Part shown: positions 1 to 9,542 of the stretch, piece by piece
How the letters are laid out: every line of letters begins with the position of its first letter
Position numbering within the stretch: the first letter of the stretch is position 1
Source of the DNA: Thalassococcus arenae
GTDB lineage: Bacteria > Pseudomonadota > Alphaproteobacteria > Rhodobacterales > Rhodobacteraceae
Assembly: GCF_019104745.1 (NCBI RefSeq)
Contig: NZ_JAHRWL010000001.1
Coordinates: 2,089,001-2,153,000, forward strand
Direction of reading: 5' to 3'
Length of the DNA: 64,000 bases
Translations under genes and position numbers: made by a program
The notes under the pieces: generated by a model
What the model was told of the DNA's origin: nothing
Databases searched by the model: none
What the model saw: only the letters and a program-made list of their open reading frames with translations

Positions 1-430
1 GGCCTGTTTCACCGGCGATCTGCTGGGCAGCCTGAAATGCGATTGCGGCCCGCAGCTGAACGCCGCGCTGGCGCAGATGGGCGCCGAGGGGGCGGGGGTG
101 CTGCTTTACCTCAACCAGGAGGGGCGGGGGATCGGGCTGGCCAACAAGATGCGCGCCTACGCGTTGCAGGACCAGGGGTTCGACACGGTCGAGGCCAACC
201 ACCGGCTGGGCTTTGAAGACGACGAGCGCGATTTCCGCCTGGGCGCGGCGATCCTGCGCAAGCTGGGATTCGGCGCGGTGCGGCTGATGACCAACAACCC
301 CGCCAAGATCGCGATGATGGAGGCCTGCGGGATCGCGGTGGCCGAACGGGTGCCGCTGAAAGTGGGTCATACGGCGGAAAACGCGGCCTATCTGGCGACG
401 AAGGCGGCGAAGTCGGGGCATCTGTTGTAG
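1..430 (+). CDS. ribA: GTP cyclohydrolase II, C-terminal part (cut by window edge)
   Basis: This is the 3' end of GTP cyclohydrolase II, which converts GTP to the pyrimidine precursor of riboflavin. The frame is open from base 2. The first residues contain [18 protein letters not shown], the zinc-binding C-x10-C-x-C cluster of the family, followed by a [13 protein letters not shown] stretch that matches the GTP-binding/catalytic region (QEGRGIGL), and the NNPAK motif further on. About 142 residues are visible. The N-terminal portion lies outside the window, so it cannot be told whether the protein is monofunctional RibA or a RibB-RibA fusion. A palindrome-rich gap follows it. Confidence 0.93.
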   Translation, partial: ACFTGDLLGSLKCDCGPQLNAALAQMGAEGAGVLLYLNQEGRGIGLANKMRAYALQDQGFDTVEANHRLGFEDDERDFRLGAAILRKLGFGAVRLMTNNPAKIAMMEACGIAVAERVPLKVGHTAENAAYLATKAAKSGHLL

Positions 431-703
431 CGGTGACCCGATTGTCGCGGCTGCGCCGCGGCCGGTTTCCTGCGCCCCCTGGCGGGGGCGGTTTTCGGGA
501 TCGGGCGCCCACCCAAGCAGCGGCATCGGAGCCGGCCGTCACCTTGGCCTTGCGTGACGCACCCGACCCGGCGCATCAAGGAAAACAGCCGTATCCCCGC
601 CCGGGGGCGGGGCCCCGCGGCGGTTTTCCTTGACCCGCCGCGCCGGCTGCGTTCCGGGCGGCCCGGGTGACGGCCGGCTCCGAAGCAGCGGCGAGGGTTC
701 GCG
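431..703. repeat. Palindrome-rich intergenic stretch with 18-bp inverted repeat
   Basis: No gene is credible here. The arms TCGGAGCCGGCCGTCACC (526-543) and GGTGACGGCCGGCTCCGA (666-683) are perfect inverted copies. AAGCAGCGGC occurs directly at 515-524 and 683-692, beside each arm. Between the arms lies a second inverted pair, AAGGAAAAC near 569 and GTTTTCCTT near 624, around a GC-rich core. The region could fold into one long stem or be a small palindromic repeat element. It lies between ribA and the L,D-transpeptidase-like gene. Confidence 0.7.
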
Positions 704-1210
704 ATGCGCGTCGACGACATGGTTCTGACCCGGAGAGGTCTGCGCTTTGCGGGGCGGTATTGGCCGTGTGTCCCGGGCCGCGGCGGGGTGCGGGCCGACA
801 AGCGCGAGGGCGACGGGGCGACGCCGGTGGGTGTGCACCGGATCGTGGGGATGCTGTATCGGCCCGACCGGATGGCGCGGCCCGCCGATTGGGCGCTGCC
901 GATCCGGCCGGGCGATCTGTGGTCGGACGATGCGGGGCATGAGGATTACAACCTGATGGTCCGGGCGCCTTATCCGCACAGTCACGAGGTGCTGCGGCGG
1001 GGCGACCGGCTGTACGACCTGGTGATCCTGACCGATTGGAACTGGCCCTATGCCGAGCGCGGGCGGGGATCGGCGATCTTTCTGCACCGCTGGCGCCGGG
1101 CGGGGTATCCGACCGAGGGCTGCGTGGCCTTTCGGCCCGACCACCTGCGCGCCATCGCGGCACGGATCACCTATGCGACGCGGTTGATCGTGCCCGACAG
1201 CCTGGGCTAG
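704..1210 (+). CDS. L,D-transpeptidase (YkuD)-family protein
   Basis: A 168-residue protein of the YkuD/L,D-transpeptidase fold, a family that forms 3-3 peptidoglycan crosslinks or attaches proteins to the wall. The visible signature is near the C-terminus: IFLHRWRRAGYPTEGCVAF, which fits the catalytic His...(S/T)xGC pattern with the nucleophile Cys. No signal peptide is obvious from the chosen ATG at 704; a second ATG at 719 is in frame. The stop codon shares the palindrome CTAG with the convergent ArgE-like gene, so the genes overlap by 4 bp. Many such short cytosol-like members have no tested function. Confidence 0.8.
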   Translation: MRVDDMVLTRRGLRFAGRYWPCVPGRGGVRADKREGDGATPVGVHRIVGMLYRPDRMARPADWALPIRPGDLWSDDAGHEDYNLMVRAPYPHSHEVLRRGDRLYDLVILTDWNWPYAERGRGSAIFLHRWRRAGYPTEGCVAFRPDHLRAIAARITYATRLIVPDSLG

Positions 1211-2343
1211 CGCAGGGTTTGCGCAAGGCGCGCCAGCATCTGGCTGCATTGTGCCAGCTGGTCGGTGGAGACGTATTCGTCGGCCTTGTGCGCCTGGGCG
1301 ATATGGCCCGGCCCGCATAGCACCACGGCGGCGCCGGCCTGCTGGAACAGGCCGGCCTCGGTGCCGAAGGGGACGGTATGGGTGGCGTTGCGGCCGGTGA
1401 GCCGCGCGACCAGGTCGCGGGCGGGATTGTCGGCCTGCGGCGTCAGGCCGGCGACTTCGCCGATGGTCGTCGTCGCGATGGCGGCGCCGGGGGCGGCGCG
1501 CAGCATCGGCATCAGCGTGGTTTCGGTGAAGGCGCGCAGGGCCTCGTGGACGAAGGCGGCGTCGCCGTCCCGGACCGGGCGCATTTCCCAATCCAGTTCG
1601 GCCCTTGCGGGGATGACGTTGTGGGTGCTGCCGCCGCTCAGCCGGCCGATATTGATCGTGGTCCAGGGCGGATCGAAGGGGCTGGCGGCGGGGGCACGGG
1701 ATTTCAGCGCCTCGGCGAGATCGAGCAGGCAGGCGGCGTAGCGCGCCGCCGCGGCGACCGCGTTGGCGCCCAGATCGGGGGTCGAGCCGTGGCCTTCGAG
1801 CCCGGAGAAGGTCACGCTGTATTCGCAGCAGCCCTTGTGGCCGTCGACGATTTCCATCCCCGTGGGTTCGCCGACGATGACGATCTCGGGGGCGATGTTC
1901 AGACCGGCCAATCGGGGCATCATGGCGCGGGCGCCGAGGCAGCCGACCTCTTCGTCATGGGTCAGGGTGACGTGCAGCGGCTGGCGGGATTGCGCGAGGT
2001 CTGGCGCGGCGGCGAGCACGCAGGCGACAAAGCCCTTCATGTCGCAGGTGCCGCGGCCGTAGAGCCTGTCGCCGCTGTCGCGCAGGGTGAAGGGGTCGGA
2101 GGCCCAGTTCTGGCCGTCGACCGGCACCACATCGACATGGCCGGAAAGCAGCACGCCGCCGGGGCCGTCGGGGCCGAAGCTGGCCACCAGATTGGCCTTG
2201 GTCCCGCAGGGCGCGGGCAGATGGTGCAGCCGGGCGCCGGCCCTGTGCAGGTGGTCCGCGGCATAGTCCAGCAGCGCCAGGTTCGGGCGGTCCGACACGG
2301 TGGGAAAGGCCACCAGGTCGGCCAGGATCGCGGTGGCGGTCAT
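1207..2343 (-). CDS. argE: M20-family deacetylase, acetylornithine deacetylase (ArgE)-like
   Basis: A 378-residue zinc peptidase of family M20. Typical motifs are the metal-binding LSGHVDVVPV, the GRGTCDMKGF segment with its Asp, the THDEEVGCLGA catalytic Glu region, and a late FGTEAGLFQ segment. The closest named family is acetylornithine deacetylase (N-acetylornithine to ornithine plus acetate). It starts inside the stop of the M24 gene (ATGA overlap), so the two are an operon and probably one pathway. Because the partner resembles ectoine hydrolase, the real substrate might be another N-acetylated diamino acid, although the usual ectoine deacetylase (DoeB) is a different family. Confidence 0.82.
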   Translation of the reverse strand: MTATAILADLVAFPTVSDRPNLALLDYAADHLHRAGARLHHLPAPCGTKANLVASFGPDGPGGVLLSGHVDVVPVDGQNWASDPFTLRDSGDRLYGRGTCDMKGFVACVLAAAPDLAQSRQPLHVTLTHDEEVGCLGARAMMPRLAGLNIAPEIVIVGEPTGMEIVDGHKGCCEYSVTFSGLEGHGSTPDLGANAVAAAARYAACLLDLAEALKSRAPAASPFDPPWTTINIGRLSGGSTHNVIPARAELDWEMRPVRDGDAAFVHEALRAFTETTLMPMLRAAPGAAIATTTIGEVAGLTPQADNPARDLVARLTGRNATHTVPFGTEAGLFQQAGAAVVLCGPGHIAQAHKADEYVSTDQLAQCSQMLARLAQTLR

Positions 2344-3533
2344 GGTTTGACGAACAGCTGCCGGGGACGGTCACACAGCGCCTCGGCCGGGCCGGTGTCG
2401 CGGATCAGGATGGTTTCGGTGATCTCGAGCCCCCAATCGTCCATCCAGAGGCCGGGCATGAAATGGAAGGTCATGCCGGGTTGCAGGACCGTGTCGTCCT
2501 CGTCGCGCAGGCTGATCGTGCGTTCGCCCCAGTCGGGCGGATAGCTGAGCCCCACCGGATAGCCGCAGCGCGCGCCGCGTTCGATCCCGGCGCGGGTCAG
2601 GGGGGCGGCCAGCGCGGCGGCGATGTCGCAGGCGCGGTTGCCGGCGCGGGCGGCGTCGATGCCGGCCTGCAGCCCCTCGACCAGCGCGGCCTCGGCGCGG
2701 CGGATGTGATCGGGCGGATCGCCCAGGAACACCGTGCGGCAGAGCGGCGCGTGGTAGCGCCGGTAGCAGCCGGAGATTTCGAAGAAGGTCGCCTCGCCGC
2801 GTCGGAACGGGCGGCCGTCCCAGGTGAGATGCGGGGCGGCGGCGTCGGAGCCCGAGGGCATCAGCGGCACGATGGCGGCATAGTCGCCCCAATGGCCGTC
2901 GGCGCCGCGGATCGCGTCGCGCTGCGCCTCGGCGACCAGGTCGTTCTTGGGCAGGCCCGGTTCGATGCGCGCGACCAGCCCGTCGATCACCGACTCCGAT
3001 ATGCGGGCGGCGCGGCGCATGAAGACCAGTTCCTCGTCGGATTTGACGGCGCGCTGCCAGTTCACCAGAGCGGTCGCGTCGGTCAGCCTGGCCTGCGGCA
3101 GGGCGGCGGCCAGCGCGGCATGGGCGCGGGCCGAGTAGTAGTAATTGTCCATCTCGACGCCGATCCGGGCGGCGGCAAGCCCGAGGTCGGACAGCCGCGC
3201 CGCGAGGTCCTGCATCGGGTGGCGGGTGGTGGATTGCACGTAGTGGTCGGCGTAGCCGTGCACGTGATCGGGCGCCATCCACACCGTGCGCAATGCGCCG
3301 TTGGCATCCTGTCGCCGCCCCCACCAGCGCGGATCGTCGTCCATGGTCAGGATCACGCCCTGGTGGACATAGAAGGACCAGCCGTCATAGCCGGTCAGCC
3401 AGGCCATGTTGGACGGATCGGTGACCAGCATGGCATCGAGCCCCGCGCGATCCATCGCGGCGCGGGTCAGGGCCAGGCGCCGGGCGTATTCGGCGGGGCT
3501 GAAGGGCAGGTCGGGCGCGGTGCGGTCGGGCAT
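2340..3533 (-). CDS. doeA: M24-family hydrolase, ectoine hydrolase (DoeA/EutD)-like
   Basis: A 397-residue creatinase/prolidase-fold (M24) hydrolase. The N-terminal segment MAWLTGYDGWSFYVHQGV closely resembles ectoine hydrolases, which open ectoine to N-acetyl-diaminobutyrate. The C-terminal catalytic half has FFEISGCYRRYHAPLCRTV and the late MTFHFMPGLW and LEITETILI segments expected of the metal site. It is the first gene of a two-gene operon with the ArgE-like deacetylase. The remaining ectoine catabolic genes and the UehABC or TeaABC transporters are not present; the divergent neighbour is a polyamine-type ABC importer. The family is fairly sure, the exact substrate is not. Confidence 0.72.
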   Translation of the reverse strand: MPDRTAPDLPFSPAEYARRLALTRAAMDRAGLDAMLVTDPSNMAWLTGYDGWSFYVHQGVILTMDDDPRWWGRRQDANGALRTVWMAPDHVHGYADHYVQSTTRHPMQDLAARLSDLGLAAARIGVEMDNYYYSARAHAALAAALPQARLTDATALVNWQRAVKSDEELVFMRRAARISESVIDGLVARIEPGLPKNDLVAEAQRDAIRGADGHWGDYAAIVPLMPSGSDAAAPHLTWDGRPFRRGEATFFEISGCYRRYHAPLCRTVFLGDPPDHIRRAEAALVEGLQAGIDAARAGNRACDIAAALAAPLTRAGIERGARCGYPVGLSYPPDWGERTISLRDEDDTVLQPGMTFHFMPGLWMDDWGLEITETILIRDTGPAEALCDRPRQLFVKP

Positions 3534-3859
3534 GGCGGACCCCTGGGGTTGCTGTAAGCTTCATTGGCGTCGCGGTCGACGTGCCGGTCAAGAAAAACCG
3601 CGCCGGGACCGGGCGATGATTCTTCAGCGGCGGACCGGCGAAAAGCCGTGACGCCGGCGCAAGCATGCCGGAGATTCGCCCGAACGCTGCACATATCGCG
3701 ACGCTTTCGGCTGCGGGGCGACGTTTTCATGCGCGGTTGTCCCGGATGCGTCTTTCAAAGCACCCGATTCGCGGAACCCAGTTGCAACACGGGCCGCAAA
3801 GCGCTTTAGTTCGCAGTCGAGACAGCGGAGCAAATCCGCGGAGACCAGGGAGCCGATAT
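3534..3859. promoter_or_regulatory. Divergent intergenic region (326 bp)
   Basis: This stretch separates the reverse-strand M24 gene from the forward ABC operon and must hold both promoters. Its base composition is more balanced than the genes, with AT-richer patches around 3,590-3,640 and 3,680-3,740. The short open frames across it have no recognisable protein. I cannot assign a specific operator. Confidence 0.5.
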
Positions 3860-4963
<1,104 letters not shown>

Positions 4964-5078
4964 GGTTTTCGCGATCGCCGCAGCGGGGCATCGACGTTCT
5001 GCGCGGCGGTGAAGTCAGGCCCGGGTTCTTGCCCAGCATCCGGGTTCCAACATGTAACGGGCAAATAGGGAGTATGAG

Positions 5079-6188
5079 ATGAAACTCACCAAAACGCTTC
5101 TGGCCACGTCGGCCCTGACCGTGGCCGCGGCCGGTGTCTATGCCGGCGGGCACATGTCCAGCAGCATGACGCTGGTCTCGTGGGGCGGCGCCTACCAGAA
5201 GTCGCAGGACCGCGCCTATCTCCAGCCGTACCTGGAAATGAACGAAGGCCTTTCGGCGGCCTGGGACGAAAGCTCGGCCGAAGCCGTGGCCAAGCTGCGC
5301 GCGATGAACGAGGCCGGCAACATCACCTGGGACGTGGTCGACGTGGTGGCATCGGATGCCATCCGCCTGTGTGACGAAGGCCTGGCGATGGAAATCGACG
5401 CCGACGAGATGCTGGCAGCAGCGCCCGACGGCACGCCGGCCTCGGAAGATTTCGGCGAATTGCTGGTCAGCGACTGCTTCATCCCGCAGATCGTCTATTC
5501 GACCACCTTCGGCTATCGCACCGATCTGGTGGGCGACACCCCGCCGACCAGCGTCTGCGCGATCTTCGACACCGATGCCTATCCGGGCAAGCGGTCGCTG
5601 GAAAAGCGTCCGATCGCCAACATGGAATGGGCGCTGATCTGTGACGGCGTCAGCATCGACGACGTCTACGACGTGCTGGAAACCGCCGAAGGGCAGGACC
5701 GCGCGCTGGCCAAGCTCGACACGATCAAGGACCAGGTGGTTTGGTGGTCGGCCGGCGCCGACACGCCGCAGCTGCTGGCCGATGGCGAGGTGGTGATCGG
5801 CTCGACCTATAACGGCCGCCTGTTCTCGGCGATCGAAGAGCAGAAGCAGCCGATCGGCATGCTTTGGGACTGGCAGATGTTCGACCTGGATGGCTGGATC
5901 ATCCCCGCCGGCCTGCCCGAAGACCGCCTGGCCCGTGCGCTGGACTTCGTGAAATTCGCGACCGACACCCAGCGTCTGGCCGACCAGGCCAAGTACATCT
6001 CGTACGGCCCGGCGCGGGCTTCGTCGGCGCCGCTGGTGGGCCAGCATGCCGACCTGGGCATCGATATGGCGCCGCACATGCCGACCGACCCGGCGAACTC
6101 GCAGAACACCTTCCTGTTCAACTACGAGTTCTGGGCCGACTATCGCGACGATATCGACGCCAAGTTCCAGGCGTGGCTGGCGAAGTAA
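5079..6188 (+). CDS. potD: Polyamine-type periplasmic substrate-binding protein
   Basis: A 369-residue periplasmic binding protein of the PotD/PotF class. A Sec signal peptide is plain (KLTKTLLATSALTVAAAGVYA, cleavage near residue 22), followed by LVSWGGAYQKSQ, the usual first strand of these proteins. The C-terminal LFNYEFWADYRDDI region is also typical. The RBS AGGGAG stands upstream of the ATG. It sits 115 bp after the ATPase gene. Substrate could be a polyamine, an amino acid derivative or another cation; the adjacent M24/ArgE-like operon suggests a nitrogenous compatible solute or diamino compound, which is inference. Confidence 0.88.
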   Translation: MKLTKTLLATSALTVAAAGVYAGGHMSSSMTLVSWGGAYQKSQDRAYLQPYLEMNEGLSAAWDESSAEAVAKLRAMNEAGNITWDVVDVVASDAIRLCDEGLAMEIDADEMLAAAPDGTPASEDFGELLVSDCFIPQIVYSTTFGYRTDLVGDTPPTSVCAIFDTDAYPGKRSLEKRPIANMEWALICDGVSIDDVYDVLETAEGQDRALAKLDTIKDQVVWWSAGADTPQLLADGEVVIGSTYNGRLFSAIEEQKQPIGMLWDWQMFDLDGWIIPAGLPEDRLARALDFVKFATDTQRLADQAKYISYGPARASSAPLVGQHADLGIDMAPHMPTDPANSQNTFLFNYEFWADYRDDIDAKFQAWLAK

Positions 6189-6195
6189 GAGACCG

Positions 6196-6262
6196 CTGGG
6201 CGGGGTGATCCCCGCCCGACGGCCAAAGCGACCGGGTAGGGCGGGGCTTTCCCGCCTTACCC
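6196..6262. repeat. Two adjacent GC-rich palindromes between binding protein and DUF1330 gene
   Basis: GGGCGGGGTGATCCCCGCCC (about 6198-6217) and a second palindrome with GGTAGGGCGGG and CCCGCCTTACC arms (about 6235-6261) stand between two operon genes. The second belongs to the same repeat family seen at 38,750, 58,039 and 59,473. Either could weaken read-through or protect the upstream mRNA, as REP-like hairpins often do after binding-protein genes. Confidence 0.7.
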
Positions 6263-6284
6263 CCCGACCGTCGGAGGCTCTACC

Positions 6285-6572
6285 ATGCCCAAGGGCTACA
6301 TCATCGGCCACATCACCGTGAACGATCCCGAAGCCTACAAGGAGTATGTCGAGCGCGACACGCCGATCCTGCTGGGCCACGGCGCCAGGCCGCTGGTGCG
6401 CGGCGGGGCATCGCAGACGATGGAAGGCGCCGAATTCTCGCGCCACGTCGTGTTCGAGTTTCCGAGCTACGAGGCGGCGCTGACCGCCTACAACGATCCC
6501 GAATACCAGGAAGTCATGAAGATCCGCCACCGCACCGCGACCAGCATGATCATCGTTGCGGAGGGCGCCTGA
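6285..6572 (+). CDS. DUF1330 family protein
   Basis: A 95-residue protein of the dimeric alpha-beta barrel-like DUF1330 family: it opens MPKGYIIGHITVNDPEAYKEYV and has the late YEAALTAYNDPEYQEVMKIR segment. Its biochemical role is unknown in general. It is placed inside an ABC importer operon, between the binding protein and the first permease, and its stop is only one base before the permease ATG, so it is probably co-translated. That position hints at a role connected with the imported compound. Spacing and RBS (GGAGG near 6275) support the start. Confidence 0.85.
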   Translation: MPKGYIIGHITVNDPEAYKEYVERDTPILLGHGARPLVRGGASQTMEGAEFSRHVVFEFPSYEAALTAYNDPEYQEVMKIRHRTATSMIIVAEGA

Positions 6573-6573
6573 C

Positions 6574-8256
6574 ATGGCCGAGACAACCGCAATCGACGGC
6601 AACAATCCCGCCAAACCCGGCAAGCCGGCGAAAGCCGCGCCGGTGCTGGCCGCCGATGGCCGGCCGCTCAAGAAATCGCTGGGCCGCGCGCTGCGGATGC
6701 AGAAGCTGCGGGCGCTGGCGCTGATCGCGCCGCTGCTGCTGTTCGTGCTGATCACCTTCATCGCGCCGATCTTCGACATGCTGTTCCGGTCGGTGGAAAA
6801 CCAGATCGTGTCGGACACCATGCCGCGCACGGTCGCGGTTCTGCGCGACTGGGACAGCGACAGCGGCGAATTGCCCGGCGACGACGCCTTCGAGGCCGCC
6901 TATGCCGATCTGTTCATCGCCGCCGAGCGCAAGCTGCACACCCGGCTGGGCAGCCGTCTGAACTATGAGCAGACCGGCGCGGCATCGCTGTTCCGCAAGA
7001 CCGGCCGCGGCCTGGACGATATCGGCGAGACCTATCAGGACCAGTTCGAAACCCTGGACGAGGCCTGGGACGAGGCCGAGCCCTGGGCCCGGATGATGGG
7101 CGATCCCGACTGGCTTGAGAAACAGGCCGCCTGGAGCCGCGACGACGGGCGCCAGCCGCGATTCGTCTTGCGCGACGATATCGGCGAGGCGCTGCCGCGC
7201 ACCGCCGAGGCCTATCGCGTTTTCGCCCGGTTCCAGCAGACCGACGAGGGCAAGAGCCCGCTCAGGGAAGAACCCTGGAGCTACGTGCATTACGCGCTGT
7301 ATCAGGACCTGCTGCGCGGCGATCCGCCGGCGGATCTGGACGTGCCGGGCGTCGATCGTCTGCGGGCGCTGAACGCCGCCGTGGATGGCGGACAGATCGA
7401 GACCATATCGATCCGCGACGCGATGGCCGATGCCGACCGCGACTGGCTGAAGCCGGATATCTGGCGCACGATCAAGATCTACAGCCCGGCCTATACCACG
7501 GGCTATTTCCTGAATGCCGTCGACATGCAGAAGACGCCGGACGGCCCGGCCCTGCGCGACGAGCGCCAGCGCATCTACGGCATCCTGTTCCAGCGCACGA
7601 TGTTCATGTCGCTGGTCATCACGTTCAGCTGCATCCTGCTGGCCTATCCGGTGGCCTACCTGCTGTCGAACCTGCCGGCGCGCTCTGCCAACCTGCTGAT
7701 GATCCTGGTGCTGCTGCCGTTCTGGACATCGCTGCTGGTGCGCACGAGCGCGTGGAAGGTGATGTTGCAGCAGCAGGGCGTGATCAACGATACCCTGGTC
7801 TGGCTGGGTCTGGTGGATGACGCGAACCGGCTGGTGATGATCAACAACCAGTTCGGCACCATCGTGGCGATGACGCATATCCTGCTGCCCTTCATGATCC
7901 TGCCGATGTATTCGGTGATGTCGACGATCCCGCCCTATTACGTGCGCGCCGCAAAATCGCTGGGCGCAAGCAACTGGACCGCCTTCTGGCGGGTCTATTT
8001 CCCGCAATCGGTGCCGGGCATCGGCGCCGGGTCGATCCTGGTCTTCATCCTGGCCATCGGCTACTATATCACCCCCGAGATCGTCGGCGGCACGACCGGC
8101 ACGTTCATCTCGAACCGGATCGCCTATCACATCTCGTCCAGCCTGAACTGGGGTCTGGCGGCGGCGCTGGGCACGATCCTGCTGCTGGTGGTGTTGTTGC
8201 TGTACTGGGTCTACGACCGGATCGTGGGCATCGACAACGTCAAGCTGGGGGGCTGA
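6574..8256 (+). CDS. potB: ABC transporter permease (PotB-like) with long periplasmic insert
   Basis: A 560-residue inner-membrane permease. TM1 lies at about 46-66 (ALALIAPLLLFVLITFIAPI); then roughly 270 mostly hydrophilic residues follow before TM2 (about 345, FMSLVITFSCILLAYPVAYL). The C-terminal half has the standard binding-protein-dependent permease domain and the EAA-like loop, here AAKSLGASNWTAFWRVYFPQ. PotB proteins are usually near 280-320 residues, so the first extracytoplasmic loop is greatly enlarged. The ATG at 6574 has GGAGGG upstream. The C-terminus is followed three bases later by the second permease gene. Confidence 0.87.
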   Translation: MAETTAIDGNNPAKPGKPAKAAPVLAADGRPLKKSLGRALRMQKLRALALIAPLLLFVLITFIAPIFDMLFRSVENQIVSDTMPRTVAVLRDWDSDSGELPGDDAFEAAYADLFIAAERKLHTRLGSRLNYEQTGAASLFRKTGRGLDDIGETYQDQFETLDEAWDEAEPWARMMGDPDWLEKQAAWSRDDGRQPRFVLRDDIGEALPRTAEAYRVFARFQQTDEGKSPLREEPWSYVHYALYQDLLRGDPPADLDVPGVDRLRALNAAVDGGQIETISIRDAMADADRDWLKPDIWRTIKIYSPAYTTGYFLNAVDMQKTPDGPALRDERQRIYGILFQRTMFMSLVITFSCILLAYPVAYLLSNLPARSANLLMILVLLPFWTSLLVRTSAWKVMLQQQGVINDTLVWLGLVDDANRLVMINNQFGTIVAMTHILLPFMILPMYSVMSTIPPYYVRAAKSLGASNWTAFWRVYFPQSVPGIGAGSILVFILAIGYYITPEIVGGTTGTFISNRIAYHISSSLNWGLAAALGTILLLVVLLLYWVYDRIVGIDNVKLGG

Positions 8257-8259
8257 GCC

Positions 8260-9444
8260 ATGGCCGTCGAAACACAGGCCCGCAAGAAGCCCCTGTCCTT
8301 CTCGGTGCCCACCGTGGCCGCGGCGGGTGCGTTCCTGGGCATCTTCGTGGGGGCCTCGAACGGCTCGACCCTGGTCGGGATCGTGGCCGGGGCGCTGGTG
8401 ATGGCCACGGTGGCCTTTGCCGCGATGCGCCTGGTCGCCGAAAGCAGCGAGCGGTCGGTGCGGTGGGGGCTGATCGCCGGATTCGCCATCCTGGGTTTTC
8501 TTCTGGGGGGATTTCCCGGCCTGGTCATGGGCGCGCTGGCGGGCTGGTTCTTCGGCTGGTTCACCTACTGGGTCGGGCTGGGGCGCTACCGCGTGCCGCT
8601 GCCGCCCTACCTGACCGCCGGTCAGGTGTTGTGGCATTACGGGTTCCGGGTGATCTGCGGGGCGATCTTCGTCTTTCTGATCACGCCGATCCTGGTGGTC
8701 ATGCCGCTGAGCTTCAACGCGCAGGACTTCTTTACCTTCACCCCCGAGATGCTGCGTTTCGACCCCGAGGGCTACAGCCTCAAGCATTATCGCGATTTCC
8801 TGACCAACCCGGAATGGACCAGCGCGGTGCGCAATTCGCTGATGATCGCCCCCGTGGCGACGCTGATCTCGGTGTCGCTGGGCACGCTGGCGGCGATCGG
8901 CCTGTCGCAAAGTCACGTGCCCGGCAAGCAGGCGATCATGGCGATCCTGATCTCGCCGATGATCGTGCCGCTGATCATCTCGGCCACGGGGATGTATTTC
9001 TTCTATTCCAAGATCGGGCTTGTGGGCACCTATTGGGGCGTGGTGCTGGCCCATGCGGTGCTGGGCATCCCGTTCGTCATCATCACCGTGACCGCGACGC
9101 TGGTCGGCTTTGACCGGTCGCTGACGCGGGCGGCGGCGAATATGGGCGCCAACCCGGTGACGACCTTCTTCAAGGTACAGATGCCGCTGATCCTGCCCGG
9201 CGTGATCTCGGGCGGCCTGTTCGCCTTCATCACCTCGTTCGATGAAGTCGTGGTGGTGCTGTTCATCGGCTCGGCCGACCTGCAGACGCTGCCCTGGCAG
9301 ATGTTCACCGGCCTGCGCGAACAGATTTCGCCGACGATCCTGGCGGCGGCGACGATCCTGGTGGCGATCTCGATCCTGCTGCTGACCGCGGTCGAGATGC
9401 TGCGGCGCCGGTCGGAACGGCTGCGGGGCATGTCGCCGGGCTGA
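8260..9444 (+). CDS. potC: ABC transporter permease (PotC-like)
   Basis: A 394-residue second permease. The N-terminal 130 residues carry extra hydrophobic segments (glycine-rich, residues about 15-110), unlike the roughly 260-residue PotC. From about residue 130 it is a normal permease domain with the EAA-like loop (AAANMGANPVTTFFKVQMPLILPG) and the final LLLTAVEMLRRRSERL. It is the last gene of the importer operon, followed by a strong bidirectional terminator. Together with the ATPase, binding protein and first permease it makes a complete importer. Confidence 0.88.
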   Translation: MAVETQARKKPLSFSVPTVAAAGAFLGIFVGASNGSTLVGIVAGALVMATVAFAAMRLVAESSERSVRWGLIAGFAILGFLLGGFPGLVMGALAGWFFGWFTYWVGLGRYRVPLPPYLTAGQVLWHYGFRVICGAIFVFLITPILVVMPLSFNAQDFFTFTPEMLRFDPEGYSLKHYRDFLTNPEWTSAVRNSLMIAPVATLISVSLGTLAAIGLSQSHVPGKQAIMAILISPMIVPLIISATGMYFFYSKIGLVGTYWGVVLAHAVLGIPFVIITVTATLVGFDRSLTRAAANMGANPVTTFFKVQMPLILPGVISGGLFAFITSFDEVVVVLFIGSADLQTLPWQMFTGLREQISPTILAAATILVAISILLLTAVEMLRRRSERLRGMSPG

Positions 9445-9465
9445 GGCGCCACAATCACGGACGAG

Positions 9466-9496
9466 AAAAAAGGCGGCCCCCGGGGCCGCCTTTTTG
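9466..9496. terminator. Bidirectional intrinsic terminator
   Basis: AAAAAGGCGGCCCC and GGGGCCGCCTTTTT form a nearly perfect GC-rich stem flanked by A and T runs. It ends the ABC operon on the forward strand and ilvE on the reverse strand, so it likely works both ways. Confidence 0.9.
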
Positions 9497-9542
9497 GTTG
9501 TTGCGAAGCGGTTGGGCGGTCGGTTCGCCGACCGCGGGGCGC

